A model generated the notes under the pieces. That model was given only the letters and a program-made list of their open reading frames with translations. It searched no databases and was not told where the DNA came from. From JAYKJB01 sp035284745 [NCBI: Candidatus Sericytochromatia bacterium] (lineage in GTDB: Bacteria > Cyanobacteriota > Sericytochromatia > S15B-MN24): a stretch of 64,000 nt of DNA. Location of the stretch: the NCBI GenBank assembly GCA_035284745.1, contig JAYKIL010000031.1, forward strand, positions 124,001-188,000, given 5' to 3'. Shown in pieces: positions 34,372 through 43,045 of the stretch; the first letter of the stretch is position 1; every line of letters starts with the position of its first letter. The translations under genes were made by a program, and so were the position numbers.

Positions 34372-36006
34372 ATGTATTCCGACCACGTTCAAACTACTCA
34401 TCCTGTCGCTGATGGTCACGGGCACGGAGAGCCTGAAGGAGGCCACGGACACGCGAAGCGTCATCCTGTTCTTGATTGGATGATGACCACTGATCATAAA
34501 AAAATTGGTGTGATGTATCTGTGGACATCCTTCATCTTCTTCCTCATCGGCGGCGCCATGGCGTTGATGATCCGTGTGCAGTTGATGCAGCACAACAACA
34601 CTGCGTTGACCCCCGATTTTTATAACCAAATGATGACCATGCACGCCACGGTCATGATCTTTCTCGCCATCATCCCTGCGGTGACCGGTTTCGGAAACCT
34701 GGCCTTGCCCTTGCACCTCGGCGCACGGGACGTGGCCTTCCCTCGCCTGAATGCGTTGGGTTTTTGGTTGGTCCCCGCAGGCGGTCTGGTGTTTCTTTCG
34801 AGCTTTTTGTTGGGTGGGGCCAGTCAAAATGGCTGGACTGCCTATCCACCCCTTGCAAATTCGGCGTACTCTCCTGGGATAGGGGTGGATCTGTGGGTCT
34901 TTGGTGTCCACTTGGTCGGTACGAGTTCGATTACGGGCGGTCTTAACTTTATTGTCACCATTTTCAACATGCGCGCACCCGGTGTGACCTTCCACAAGAT
35001 GAGTTTGTTCGCTTGGGCCTGGTTGGTGACCTCTTGGCTGCAGGTCATTGCGACGCCCGTCCTGGCGGGTGCGGTGACGATGTTGCTGCTTGACCGTAAT
35101 ATCGGCACGAGTTTCTTCCGGGCCGAAGCCGGGGGTGACCCGATCCTGTTTCAGCACCTTTTCTGGTTCTACTCCCATCCGGCTGTTTACATTATGATCT
35201 TGCCGGTCTTTGGGATCGTTTCGCAGATTATTCCTGCGTTTTCGCAGAAAAAAATCTTCGGATACCTTCCGATTGCCTACTCTTCCGTTGCCATTGGCCT
35301 GTTTGGCCTCGTGGTGTGGGCCCATCATATGTTTGCGACGGGTATCAATCCTTGGGTTTTGACGTTCTTCATGATTGTGACGCTGGCGATCGCCGTGCCG
35401 ACTGGGGTGAAGATTTTCTCGTGGATTGCCACGATGTGGGGTGGCGTCGTGGAATTCAAGACCCCGATGCTATTTTGTATAGGTTTTATTGCATTCTTCA
35501 CCATTGGGGGCCTGTCCGGCATTATGCAAGGCTCCATTCCATTTGACATCCAAGTTTCCGGGACCTATTTTATCGTGGCTCACATCCACTACGTGCTTTT
35601 CGCGGGTTCTGCAGTGGGCTTGATTGCGGGCTTCTATTACTGGCTTCCCAAGATGACGGGCCGGATGTATCACGAGGGTCTGGGGCAGTTGCATTTCTGG
35701 CTGACCATGATCTCGATGAATCTTGCCTTCTTCCCGATGCACTTTCTCGGCTTGCAGGGGATGCCCCGCCGTGTCGCCTATTACGCGCCTCAATTTGAGA
35801 CGATTAATCAGTTCATCGGCTATTCCGCGATGGTCATGGGCTTCGCTCAGTTGCTCATTATTGCTCAAATTATCTACAGCTTGAAATTCGGAGAGAAGGC
35901 GGGGAATGACCCGTGGAATCATCATCCAGACACCAAAACCTTTGAGTGGGATATTCCTTCTCCTCCTCCTGCTTACAACTTCGAAAAACTTCCTGTCGCG
36001 CGCTAG
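34372..36006 (+). CDS. coxA: caa3-type cytochrome oxidase subunit I (A2-type)
   Basis: Catalytic subunit of the terminal oxidase, 544 residues and 12 helices, reducing O2 to water while pumping protons. Haem and copper ligands are all present: His91 (TMHATVM) and His406 for low-spin haem, His404 for high-spin haem, His269, His318 and His319 for CuB, with Tyr273 for the His-Tyr crosslink. The helix-VI sequence is FYSHPAVYIMILP: the Glu of the GHPEVY motif is Ala and a Tyr-Ser pair (267-268) precedes the His. This is the mark of the A2 class of haem-copper oxidases. The N-terminus is His/Gly-rich. ATG 34372 follows a GGAG. Confidence 0.95.
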   Translation: MYSDHVQTTHPVADGHGHGEPEGGHGHAKRHPVLDWMMTTDHKKIGVMYLWTSFIFFLIGGAMALMIRVQLMQHNNTALTPDFYNQMMTMHATVMIFLAIIPAVTGFGNLALPLHLGARDVAFPRLNALGFWLVPAGGLVFLSSFLLGGASQNGWTAYPPLANSAYSPGIGVDLWVFGVHLVGTSSITGGLNFIVTIFNMRAPGVTFHKMSLFAWAWLVTSWLQVIATPVLAGAVTMLLLDRNIGTSFFRAEAGGDPILFQHLFWFYSHPAVYIMILPVFGIVSQIIPAFSQKKIFGYLPIAYSSVAIGLFGLVVWAHHMFATGINPWVLTFFMIVTLAIAVPTGVKIFSWIATMWGGVVEFKTPMLFCIGFIAFFTIGGLSGIMQGSIPFDIQVSGTYFIVAHIHYVLFAGSAVGLIAGFYYWLPKMTGRMYHEGLGQLHFWLTMISMNLAFFPMHFLGLQGMPRRVAYYAPQFETINQFIGYSAMVMGFAQLLIIAQIIYSLKFGEKAGNDPWNHHPDTKTFEWDIPSPPPAYNFEKLPVAR

Positions 36007-36021
36007 GAGCCGGTCGAAACC

Positions 36022-37311
36022 ATGCATCATTCATCTTACCCCTCGTCCGGCCATAGGTTGTTTCAACTGGCTGTTGGCGTAATCCTTCCACTGGTTTTTG
36101 CTTCAAGTGCGTCTGCCGCACCATTCGGTTACATGGACTCTGTCACCGTTTTTGGTGACATTAACCTCAATCTATACAACCTGATGATGTGGATCTCCAT
36201 CGCGATTTTGGTCGTGGTGGAGGCTGCCCTGGTGTACGCCATTTTTAAATTTCGTAAGCGCGCGGGCGAGAATCGGGCACCGGAATCGTGGTCTCACAAT
36301 ACGACGCTAGAAATCGTTTGGACGGTGATTCCGTTTATTTTGCTCATTATTATCTGCGTGCCTACGTTCCAAGGCCTTCTCTATATGGTGAACATTCCGA
36401 AGAAGCCAGATCTGGTCTTGGAGGTGGTGGGGCGGCAATATTTTTGGGAATATCGCTTTCCTGAATTAAATGCCACCTTCAATTCGCGGACACGGTTGGG
36501 TGATGTCATCGCCATTAAGAAGGGGACCCCGGAGTGGGACGACATTGCCCTGCATTTGCCTATCAATCAGAAGATTTTAGTGAAGTTTACGGCCGCTGAT
36601 GTGATCCACTCGTGGTGGGTGCCGGCTTTTGGGATGCAGCAGATGACGACCCCTGGGAATCTGGTGCAGTTTCCTTTGGAAATTAAGGAGGAAGGTCGGT
36701 GGCAAGGCGCGTGTGCCTATCTATGCGGACCACTTCACGGGGCTATGGACATCAAGGTGATGGGGGTGAACCGTCCGGCGTTCGATGCCTGGATTGCCTC
36801 TCATCAGGCTCAAGGGGAGATTGCGCCGTTTGAAAGTGTCGGGAAGATCGGTGCCGTGTACCAAAAACCCAAGGCTTCTGAGCACAGCGAGGGAGACTCC
36901 CATGGGGCGGTAGCTGCCACGCATTCAGAGGCAAAGGTGGCTGTGTCACCGGCAGAAAATACGGCTGAGGCCCCCGCTGAAGACTTGGCGGCCCTCGCCA
37001 AGGACGGCGCCGCATTGTACGCGGCGCGCTGCGCTGGGTGTCACCAACCAACGGGCGACGGGTTACCAGGACTTTTCCCTCCTTTGGCGGGCGCAGAGCA
37101 AGTCAACGGTCCCGATGAGGCGTTGGTGGACATTCTGTTGAAGGGCTTAAACGGCCCGATCACCGTCAAAGGTGGGCAGTATAATGGTCAAATGCCAGCG
37201 TTTGCAGACTTGTCTGACAAGGAGATTGCGTCTGTACTCAATCACTTGCGTAGCAGCTGGGGTAACAACGGTAAGTTGATATCGCCGGCGCAGGTCAAGG
37301 CTCGGCGGTAG
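36022..37311 (+). CDS. coxB: Cytochrome oxidase subunit II fused to cytochrome c (caa3 type)
   Basis: Subunit II of 429 residues. A signal peptide and two membrane helices (about 55-75 and 98-118) are followed by the CuA domain with ligands His196, Cys231, Cys235, His239 and Met242 (GACAYLCGPLHGAM); the middle position of the Cys-x-x-x-Cys loop is Tyr rather than the usual Glu. A Pro/Ala/Glu-rich linker (about 283-325) joins a C-terminal cytochrome c domain with CAGCH at 337-341 and the axial Met391 (GQMPAF). This fused c domain makes the enzyme a caa3 type that can be reduced directly by a soluble carrier. Haem attachment depends on the resB-ccsA pair upstream. Confidence 0.95.
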   Translation: MHHSSYPSSGHRLFQLAVGVILPLVFASSASAAPFGYMDSVTVFGDINLNLYNLMMWISIAILVVVEAALVYAIFKFRKRAGENRAPESWSHNTTLEIVWTVIPFILLIIICVPTFQGLLYMVNIPKKPDLVLEVVGRQYFWEYRFPELNATFNSRTRLGDVIAIKKGTPEWDDIALHLPINQKILVKFTAADVIHSWWVPAFGMQQMTTPGNLVQFPLEIKEEGRWQGACAYLCGPLHGAMDIKVMGVNRPAFDAWIASHQAQGEIAPFESVGKIGAVYQKPKASEHSEGDSHGAVAATHSEAKVAVSPAENTAEAPAEDLAALAKDGAALYAARCAGCHQPTGDGLPGLFPPLAGAEQVNGPDEALVDILLKGLNGPITVKGGQYNGQMPAFADLSDKEIASVLNHLRSSWGNNGKLISPAQVKARR

Positions 37312-37321
37312 GCCGAAAGGA

Positions 37322-37350
37322 CCCGCGGCCCAGGCCGCGGGTTTTTTGTT
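37322..37350 (+). terminator. Rho-independent terminator after coxB
   Basis: A perfect 9-bp GC inverted repeat (CCCGCGGCC at 37322-37330 and GGCCGCGGG at 37333-37341) is followed by a TTTTTT run at 37342-37347. It lies between coxB and the small membrane protein gene, so the oxidase structural genes and the ctaAB-cox11 group may be partly separate transcripts. Confidence 0.85.
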
Positions 37351-37375
37351 TACGGCGAGGGGAGTGATTCGTTCA

Positions 37376-37534
37376 ATGGCAGAAAATCAACAAGCGCCCG
37401 ATCCTTATGATCCCTTGGTTGCTCGTCGTAATCGGCGGTTGGGGGCGGTGATTCTGGGCATCGTCTTGTTTGTGGTGTATCTTAGTTATGTGCAGAGGGG
37501 AGCCTTGTTCCACGTGTTGTTCAAGGTAGGCTAA
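37376..37534 (+). CDS. Small membrane protein in the cox cluster
   Basis: A 52-residue protein (MAENQQAPDPYDPLVARRNR and one helix, LGAVILGIVLFVVYLSYVQ). ATG 37376 follows AGGGGAG about 10 nt upstream; a longer frame from 37346 is possible but would overlap the terminator. It has the shape of the small single-helix subunits or assembly proteins often found with haem-copper oxidases, but no specific family is recognised. Its stop overlaps the start of the ctaA-ctaB fusion (TAATG), which argues for translational coupling and therefore for a role in the same oxidase. Confidence 0.7.
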   Translation: MAENQQAPDPYDPLVARRNRRLGAVILGIVLFVVYLSYVQRGALFHVLFKVG

Positions 37535-39402
37535 TGATGACCACAGACAAGGCGGTCTTCTCTCGCATTCGTGTGGGGGCTTTTTGTTTACTGGCCCTCA
37601 TTGCCGTTCAGGTTGTTGTCGGCGCGACGGTCCGCGCGACAGGCTCCGGGATGGGATGCCCGGACTGGCCGCTGTGTCACGGCCAGTGGTTGCCGGCCTG
37701 GAATTTTGAGTCGGTTTTGGAATACGCCCATCGTCTGGTGGGAGCCGTGGTTTCGGTTTCGTTGATACTTTTGACAGCGGCCGTGTTCCTGTCCACTCGC
37801 CTTCGCTCCGCCTTCGCCGGTTTGGCCGGGTTGGGGCTCTTGTTGTTGATCATTCTGGTCTCTTTCGGCGCGATGACTGTCGCCTACGATATGCCGCCTG
37901 CAGTCGTTGCAACTCACCTCGAACTGGCGGCGTTGGTCGCTTTGGTCTGGCTGACCTTGGCCTTAAGGGCTGGGGAAGTGTTGGGTGTGAGACGTCAGAT
38001 TCCTCCGCCGGGACTGTACCGTTGGGCGGCCATTTTGGCTTTCCTGGCGTGCTTTTTTCAGCTATTTTTGGGGGCGATGGTGTCGGTTTCGCATGCAGGT
38101 CTTGCGTGTCCAGATTTTCCGACGTGTTTCGGGATGTGGATTCCTCCCCTGGTTGGAAATGTCGGTGTGCAAGTGGTCCATCGGTTGGGCGCGTTGGTCG
38201 TGGCGGTCTGCGTCTTCGCTTTGGTGGCTTTGTTCGAAATTCAAGGGGCTGAATGGGCCCGCGGTTGGGTCCGATTGGCGGGCCTTCTTTTGGTGGCGCA
38301 GATTGGATTGGGGGCCGCCAATGTCTTTTACGAAGTCCCCCCGCTTCTTTCGGTGTTGCATCTGCTGACAGGGGTCAGTCTCTTTTTTACTCTGTACATT
38401 GTGGTGTATGCCTGTTGGCCTTCTCTTTGGCTGGTCAAGACAACTTTGGAAGAAGGCGAATCTGCTTCCTTGCCTCTTCCACTGGAAAAGCCTCGTCGAC
38501 CCCTCAAAGAGCGCCTTGCCGCGTATTACCAATTGACCAAGCCGACCATTGTGATGCTGGTGGTACTGACCGGATTGCCGGCCATCATGATCGCCTCAAA
38601 TGGCCGTGTGGATGTCAGGCTTGCGCTGGCTGCTCTATTCGGAACGGCGTGTGCAGCCGCCTCTGCGGCTGTTTTTAATCAGTTCTTTGAGCGCGAAAGG
38701 GATAAACAAATGTCCCGCACTGCGACTCGCCCGATACCGGCGGGGCTCGTGACGCCTCGGGAGGCGTTGGTCTTTGCGATTCTTTTGGGAGCCTGTGCGG
38801 CCTTTACGCTGATGACCTACACCAATTGGCTGGCGACGGCCTTAGCGTTTGGGAGTCTATTGTTTTATGGCTTCTTCTATACCCTGGTTCTCAAAGGTTC
38901 TTCCCCGCAGAATATAGTGATTGGCGGAGCTGCGGGTGCCAGTGCGCCGTTGATTGGTTGGGCTGCCGTCACGGGGGAGGTGGGTTGGCCGGCTTGGGTC
39001 ATGTTCGCCATCGTTTTCTTTTGGACGCCGCCGCATTTCTGGGCGCTGGCGATTTATCGCCTTGACGACTATGTCGCAGCTCGCGTTCCAATGTTTCCAG
39101 TCGTTTACGGGATTCCTGCGACGGTGCGTTGGATTGCTATTTATGCATTGATGTTGGTTCCTTTGACTCTGTTCCTCGTTCCTTTGGGGGCCGCGGGGCC
39201 CATTTATTTCTTTTCTGCGCTTTTCTTAGGTCTGGGCTTCTTGGTGATGGCGTGGCGCGTGCTTCTGACAGAGGATCGGCGGGATGCCATTAAGTTGTTT
39301 GCTTATTCGATTGTCTATACATTGGCGCTCTTTACAATGTTGACGCTGGACGCCGCGTTGGGCGGCCCGCGGATCGGAGCGTTGGTGGCCTGGGGTTTTT
39401 AG
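37534..39402 (+). CDS. Fused haem A synthase (CtaA) and protohaem farnesyltransferase (CtaB)
   Basis: Membrane protein of 622 residues carrying two consecutive enzymes of haem A synthesis. Residues 1-300 are a CtaA/COX15 domain: GMGCPDWPLCHGQWLPAW (39-56), EYAHR (63-67) and conserved His at 130, 216 and 276, with the second half repeating the pattern (ACPDFPTCFGMW). A linker of about 25 residues follows. Residues 326-622 are a CtaB (haem O synthase) domain: LTKPTIVMLVVLTGLPA, NQFFERERDKQMSRTATRPI (first Asp motif) and FFWTPPHFWALAIYRLDDY. CtaB makes haem O and CtaA oxidises it to haem A for coxA. The order CtaA-CtaB in one chain may channel haem O. Confidence 0.93.
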   Translation: MMTTDKAVFSRIRVGAFCLLALIAVQVVVGATVRATGSGMGCPDWPLCHGQWLPAWNFESVLEYAHRLVGAVVSVSLILLTAAVFLSTRLRSAFAGLAGLGLLLLIILVSFGAMTVAYDMPPAVVATHLELAALVALVWLTLALRAGEVLGVRRQIPPPGLYRWAAILAFLACFFQLFLGAMVSVSHAGLACPDFPTCFGMWIPPLVGNVGVQVVHRLGALVVAVCVFALVALFEIQGAEWARGWVRLAGLLLVAQIGLGAANVFYEVPPLLSVLHLLTGVSLFFTLYIVVYACWPSLWLVKTTLEEGESASLPLPLEKPRRPLKERLAAYYQLTKPTIVMLVVLTGLPAIMIASNGRVDVRLALAALFGTACAAASAAVFNQFFERERDKQMSRTATRPIPAGLVTPREALVFAILLGACAAFTLMTYTNWLATALAFGSLLFYGFFYTLVLKGSSPQNIVIGGAAGASAPLIGWAAVTGEVGWPAWVMFAIVFFWTPPHFWALAIYRLDDYVAARVPMFPVVYGIPATVRWIAIYALMLVPLTLFLVPLGAAGPIYFFSALFLGLGFLVMAWRVLLTEDRRDAIKLFAYSIVYTLALFTMLTLDAALGGPRIGALVAWGF

Positions 39403-40068
39403 ATGATGAAGGAACCGCACCTTCCAGATTCCCCGAAACAGCATCGCAACCTCACCGGAATAGTGATTGCGGTGGTGACGGTGATGGCCGTTCTTCCCTG
39501 GGTTTATGCGCCTTTGTATCGAAAGGTTTGCGGAGTTTTGGGTATCGCCTTGCCCAAAGAACAGAAGCCGGCCGAAGTTTTGGCTCGGATCGCTCGCGAG
39601 GGGATCGGCGCGGATCGCGCGGACGAAAACACCTCGTTGGTGAATTTCATGGGCGTGAGCGGCCAGCTGCCCATCGATATTCGGCCATTGGAGAGGCGCT
39701 TATGGGTGAAAACAGGGGAGATGGTCGTTGTTTTGTATCGCCTGACGAATTTGACACCGCGTGATTTGGACTATCGGGCGGTTCACATGGTTTTACCGCA
39801 GGACGACACGTCGTTTGAATTAATTAAGTGCTTTTGTGATGACCATCGAATTCTGAAAGCCAGCGCCAGCGAGGACTTACCCTTGGTTTTTCGCCTGACC
39901 AAGGCCGTCGAGGGTGATGCGGGTCTCACGGTGAATTACACGATTTTTGATTACAACCCCAACAAAAATAAGGCACCTCAGACAGCGCCCCAGATCGGTC
40001 AGACGATGTGGATGCTGGGGGCTACGGCTTTACCCCGGGTTAAATGGGATGGACTTTCCTTACTTTGA
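39403..40068 (+). CDS. Cytochrome oxidase assembly protein CtaG/Cox11-like
   Basis: Protein of 221 residues, with one membrane helix (IVIAVVTVMAVLPWVYAPLY, about residues 21-40) and a soluble extracytoplasmic domain. It matches Cox11/CtaG, which inserts copper into the CuB centre: the segment ending in APLYRKVCGVLG after the helix, VNFMGVSGQLP with the following acid-rich part, and the CFC motif in FELIKCFCDDHRILKASAS. The copper-binding cysteines of the CFC are present. It starts directly after the ctaAB stop (0 nt gap) and overlaps the next gene by 20 nt. It is clearly diverged from classical proteobacterial Cox11. Confidence 0.8.
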   Translation: MMKEPHLPDSPKQHRNLTGIVIAVVTVMAVLPWVYAPLYRKVCGVLGIALPKEQKPAEVLARIAREGIGADRADENTSLVNFMGVSGQLPIDIRPLERRLWVKTGEMVVVLYRLTNLTPRDLDYRAVHMVLPQDDTSFELIKCFCDDHRILKASASEDLPLVFRLTKAVEGDAGLTVNYTIFDYNPNKNKAPQTAPQIGQTMWMLGATALPRVKWDGLSLL

Positions 40069-41380
40069 ATTTCCTTGGCTCGGCAATCGATGGTTGATTG
40101 CGATCGTCGCGACACTCCACGTTTTGGTAAACCATAGCGCGGCCATTGGAGGCTCGCTGCTCGTCGTTCTGATGGAGAGACGGGGCCTGAAGGAATTGAA
40201 TGCCGATTGGGATGCCGCCGCCTATCGATTGGCGTTCATATTTTTTCTATTGACAACGACGGTGGGTGCGCTTTCGGGGGTGGGGATTTGGTTTACGGTC
40301 ATGGTAAGTGCGCCGCAAGCCCTTTCTGCATTGCTCTACATTTTCTTTTGGGCCTGGTTCATTGAGTGGGGGGTATTTATTGCCGAAGTGGGGATGGTGC
40401 TCGCCTATTTTCTCTCCTGGAACCGTTTTAAATCCCGGGATCGCCACTTGGCATTGGGTTGGGCCTACGTTCTGACATCATTTCTCACGCTCGCCATCAT
40501 CTCGGGGATTCTGGGAGCGATGTTAACACCAGGATCGTGGTTGGAAGAGCGCGGATTCTGGGGCGCCTTTTTCAATCCCACCTATTTACCTCAACTGATT
40601 CTGCGCTCCGGTCTTGCGTTAGCCTTAGCGGCCGTTCTAGGTTTGCTTTTGCAGGGGAGGGTGGCGTCTGAGAACATTCGCGGAGACTTTCAGCGTTTAT
40701 GTGGTCAGTTTTTACTGATGGCGCTGCCTTTGATGGCAGTTGGGGGAGCGGGGTATTTGTGGGTCCTGCCGGAGCGTGTTAAGGCCCTCCTTCCGACGGC
40801 CTTAATGACGCAACGCTATGCGGATTGGGCTTCGCTGGGTCTTGGCTTCCAGGTTGCCGCGTGTGTCGCTGTGGGGATTTTGGGGTTAATGACCCTTCGC
40901 CGCGACCGCCTGGTGCCCCGTTTGGGCGTGACTCTTGTCGCGGTGCTGCTATTGGGTTGGGTGGGTCATTTCGAGCGGGTTCGCGAATTTGTCCGTAAAC
41001 CCTTTTTGATTCCCGGTTATATGTACGCCAACGGCATTCGAGTGTCGGAGGTTCCTCGCCTGAACCGGGATGGTTTGCTTGGGGGGGCGCGTTGGGCCGA
41101 GGTATCCGGGGTCGTGCCTGGAAAAGAGATAGCGGCCGGGCGCGCGCTTTTTCGCCTCCAGTGCGCTGCGTGTCATACGTTGTCGGGGCCGAATGCACTG
41201 GGTGATAAATTCGCAGGCCGTGATGTTGATGCAGTGGTTGGATTTTTGAGCGTACAACACCAGGTCTATCCATTCATGCCGCCATTTGTGGGGACAGAGG
41301 TGGAAAAACGTGCACTGGCCGAGTTTTTGGCGGGGCCTCCTTCAGAGGAAGTCGCACGGAACCCGGGCGTCAAGCCGTGA
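40049..41380 (+). CDS. CydA-like membrane protein fused to cytochrome c
   Basis: Protein of 443 residues with about eight membrane helices followed by a C-terminal cytochrome c domain. The membrane part resembles cytochrome bd oxidase subunit I: TTVGALSGVGIWF, then WFIEWGVFIAEVGMV with two conserved Glu (106 and 113) like the CydA proton-path glutamates, and candidate haem ligands His24 and His29 near the N-terminus. The C-terminus carries CAACH (372-376) with an axial Met in YPFMPPF. A cytochrome c tail on a bd-like core is not the standard quinol oxidase. ATG 40049 (MDFPYFEF) is used; the frame from 39947 overlaps cox11. The next gene, also membrane-embedded, overlaps by 4 nt. Confidence 0.78.
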   Translation: MDFPYFEFPWLGNRWLIAIVATLHVLVNHSAAIGGSLLVVLMERRGLKELNADWDAAAYRLAFIFFLLTTTVGALSGVGIWFTVMVSAPQALSALLYIFFWAWFIEWGVFIAEVGMVLAYFLSWNRFKSRDRHLALGWAYVLTSFLTLAIISGILGAMLTPGSWLEERGFWGAFFNPTYLPQLILRSGLALALAAVLGLLLQGRVASENIRGDFQRLCGQFLLMALPLMAVGGAGYLWVLPERVKALLPTALMTQRYADWASLGLGFQVAACVAVGILGLMTLRRDRLVPRLGVTLVAVLLLGWVGHFERVREFVRKPFLIPGYMYANGIRVSEVPRLNRDGLLGGARWAEVSGVVPGKEIAAGRALFRLQCAACHTLSGPNALGDKFAGRDVDAVVGFLSVQHQVYPFMPPFVGTEVEKRALAEFLAGPPSEEVARNPGVKP

Positions 41381-42375
41381 ACGCGATGCCTCATGACTTG
41401 CCGCTGCCGTTGCCTCTCGCGGTCGGTAAGCCCGCGTTGGTGATCGCGTTCCTGGTGCATATTGTATTCGTGAACCTCATGCTTGGAGGCACTGTCCTCG
41501 CTCTTCACGCTCATTTTTTGGGGCAAAAACGCCCGTGTTTTGAACGGTTGGCGGGTGAGTTGATGACGACGGTGACGGTGCACAAGAGCTTGGCTGTTGT
41601 TTTGGGGGTAGGTCCCTTGCTGTTGCTCAGCGTGGTCTATACAGTGCCTTTCTATACCAGCAGTGCGCTGATAGCGCCCGCTTGGCTTTCGGTGCTGTGG
41701 CTTGTGACGCTCTCCTTCTCGTTGTTGTATGCCTATAAGTATGGTTGGTCGGGTTGGAAGGGACGACACCCGCGTTGGCATATCGCCACTGGGGTGAGCG
41801 GCCTTTTGGTTCTATTGTGTGTACCATTGATTTATTTGACCAACACACAGCTAATGCTGGACCCCGCTGCGATGGCTGGGCGACCGAGTTTTTTCCGCGC
41901 GCTTTGGGAAGTGGGGAACGTTATTCCGCGTTATTTCCATTTTTTATTGGCAAGCCTTGCGGTGGCCGGTCTCTGGGTCATGGGCTGGTGGGGACGAGAG
42001 CGTTCAGATTGGTCGGCTGAGGATCGCGTGTCCCTGATGCGCTTCGGCGGATATTGGGCAATTTTTGCGACGGCGCTGCAGTTCGTTGCGGGCCCGGTGG
42101 TTTTGTTTACCCTTCCTCGAGGGGCTTTAACGGGTTTAGCTGTGGCGTTTTTAGCGTTGGGGGTTCTCACTGGTTTGGGAGCGATCTTTTTGTTGCTGGA
42201 CACTGTGAGGGGCAAGGATCGATACGCGTGGTCCGTATTTTTAATTGCGACCACGGTCGTATGTATGGGAACCACCCGGCATTTGATTCGTGAGTCCCTC
42301 CTTGAACTGCGTCTCAGCCAGGATATTGGCAGGACCGCAGTTTATCCTGCTGCCTGGGCGCATTTCCGCGGCTGA
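41377..42375 (+). CDS. Polytopic membrane protein, partner of the CydA-like cytochrome
   Basis: Protein of 332 residues with about eight hydrophobic segments, not a firmly recognised family. His residues inside or next to helices (for example FLVHIVFVNLMLGGTVLALH near the N-terminus, TVHKSLAV and RYFHFLLASLAVAG) could ligate haem. It is translationally coupled to the CydA-like/cytochrome c gene (GTG at 41377 overlapping its TGA; ATG 41386 is an alternative) and therefore probably forms one membrane complex with it, as CydB does with CydA, but I see no CydB signature. It may be a quinone- or cytochrome-oxidising partner. Confidence 0.65.
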   Translation: MNAMPHDLPLPLPLAVGKPALVIAFLVHIVFVNLMLGGTVLALHAHFLGQKRPCFERLAGELMTTVTVHKSLAVVLGVGPLLLLSVVYTVPFYTSSALIAPAWLSVLWLVTLSFSLLYAYKYGWSGWKGRHPRWHIATGVSGLLVLLCVPLIYLTNTQLMLDPAAMAGRPSFFRALWEVGNVIPRYFHFLLASLAVAGLWVMGWWGRERSDWSAEDRVSLMRFGGYWAIFATALQFVAGPVVLFTLPRGALTGLAVAFLALGVLTGLGAIFLLLDTVRGKDRYAWSVFLIATTVVCMGTTRHLIRESLLELRLSQDIGRTAVYPAAWAHFRG

Positions 42376-42459
42376 TTCACTTCTCTTGTGGCTCGCCTGT
42401 TGGCGGGGCCGGGGCGAGGTACTAGATTAATTGAGTGGGGGGCGCCGGGAGGTCACAGG

Positions 42460-43038
42460 ATGGGGGCAAACAACTTTCTGCCTGGATTGCATCCGCACGT
42501 GGCTGTGGCCGTGTTTGTAAACCCGATGCAGTTGTCTTTAGGCCTTCAAGAACTGATTGCGAGCGGATTTAAAGAGGAAAATATATCCATCCTGGCACGC
42601 AACGACAAGCAACTTGAAAAAGTTTTGAGCAAGGTGCACGGAGGAGAACGTGTGTGGCCGGAGTCTCCCTGTTCTTTGTCGCAAGAGACGGAGGCCACGG
42701 GTTTCCAAGAGGCTCGTGAGATGGCCTTGGGGGCTGGGCTTGCGATTCTGGCAGGCATGACGTCATTCGCACTGCCCGGCCTCGGGGCTTACCTTTGGGC
42801 CGCGGGGCCTCTGGCTTTGTTGGCGCACGGCTTGTCGTTGGGCATTGGTGGGGCCGGTCTGGGGGCGGTTGTGGGAGCTATTTTGGACGAGCGTTCAACA
42901 GAGGCGCAGCGTAAGCGGTTTGAGCAAATGATCATCGCAGGACATTGGCTTTTGGTCGCTCACGGAAACTACGAGCAGGTGACGCGCACAAGCGGGGTGT
43001 TGCGCGCGTCCCCCGCCATCGAGGTGGAGGTTTTTTAG
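42460..43038 (+). CDS. YflT/general-stress-like protein with glycine-zipper helices
   Basis: Protein of 192 residues. The N-terminal part (HVAVAVFVNPMQLSLGLQEL and IASGFKEENISILARND, about residues 12-49) has the alpha/beta pattern of the YflT heat-induced stress protein or related domains. The middle is a glycine-rich hydrophobic hairpin (ALGAGLAILAGMTSF and LGIGGAGLGAVVGAIL) that could insert into or sit on the membrane. ATG 42460 has GGGAGG 7 nt upstream, so the frame from 42388 is rejected. It lies downstream of the respiratory block, about 84 nt after it, and converges with the aldehyde dehydrogenase gene. Function unknown. Confidence 0.65.
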   Translation: MGANNFLPGLHPHVAVAVFVNPMQLSLGLQELIASGFKEENISILARNDKQLEKVLSKVHGGERVWPESPCSLSQETEATGFQEAREMALGAGLAILAGMTSFALPGLGAYLWAAGPLALLAHGLSLGIGGAGLGAVVGAILDERSTEAQRKRFEQMIIAGHWLLVAHGNYEQVTRTSGVLRASPAIEVEVF

Positions 43039-43045
43039 GGAATGG

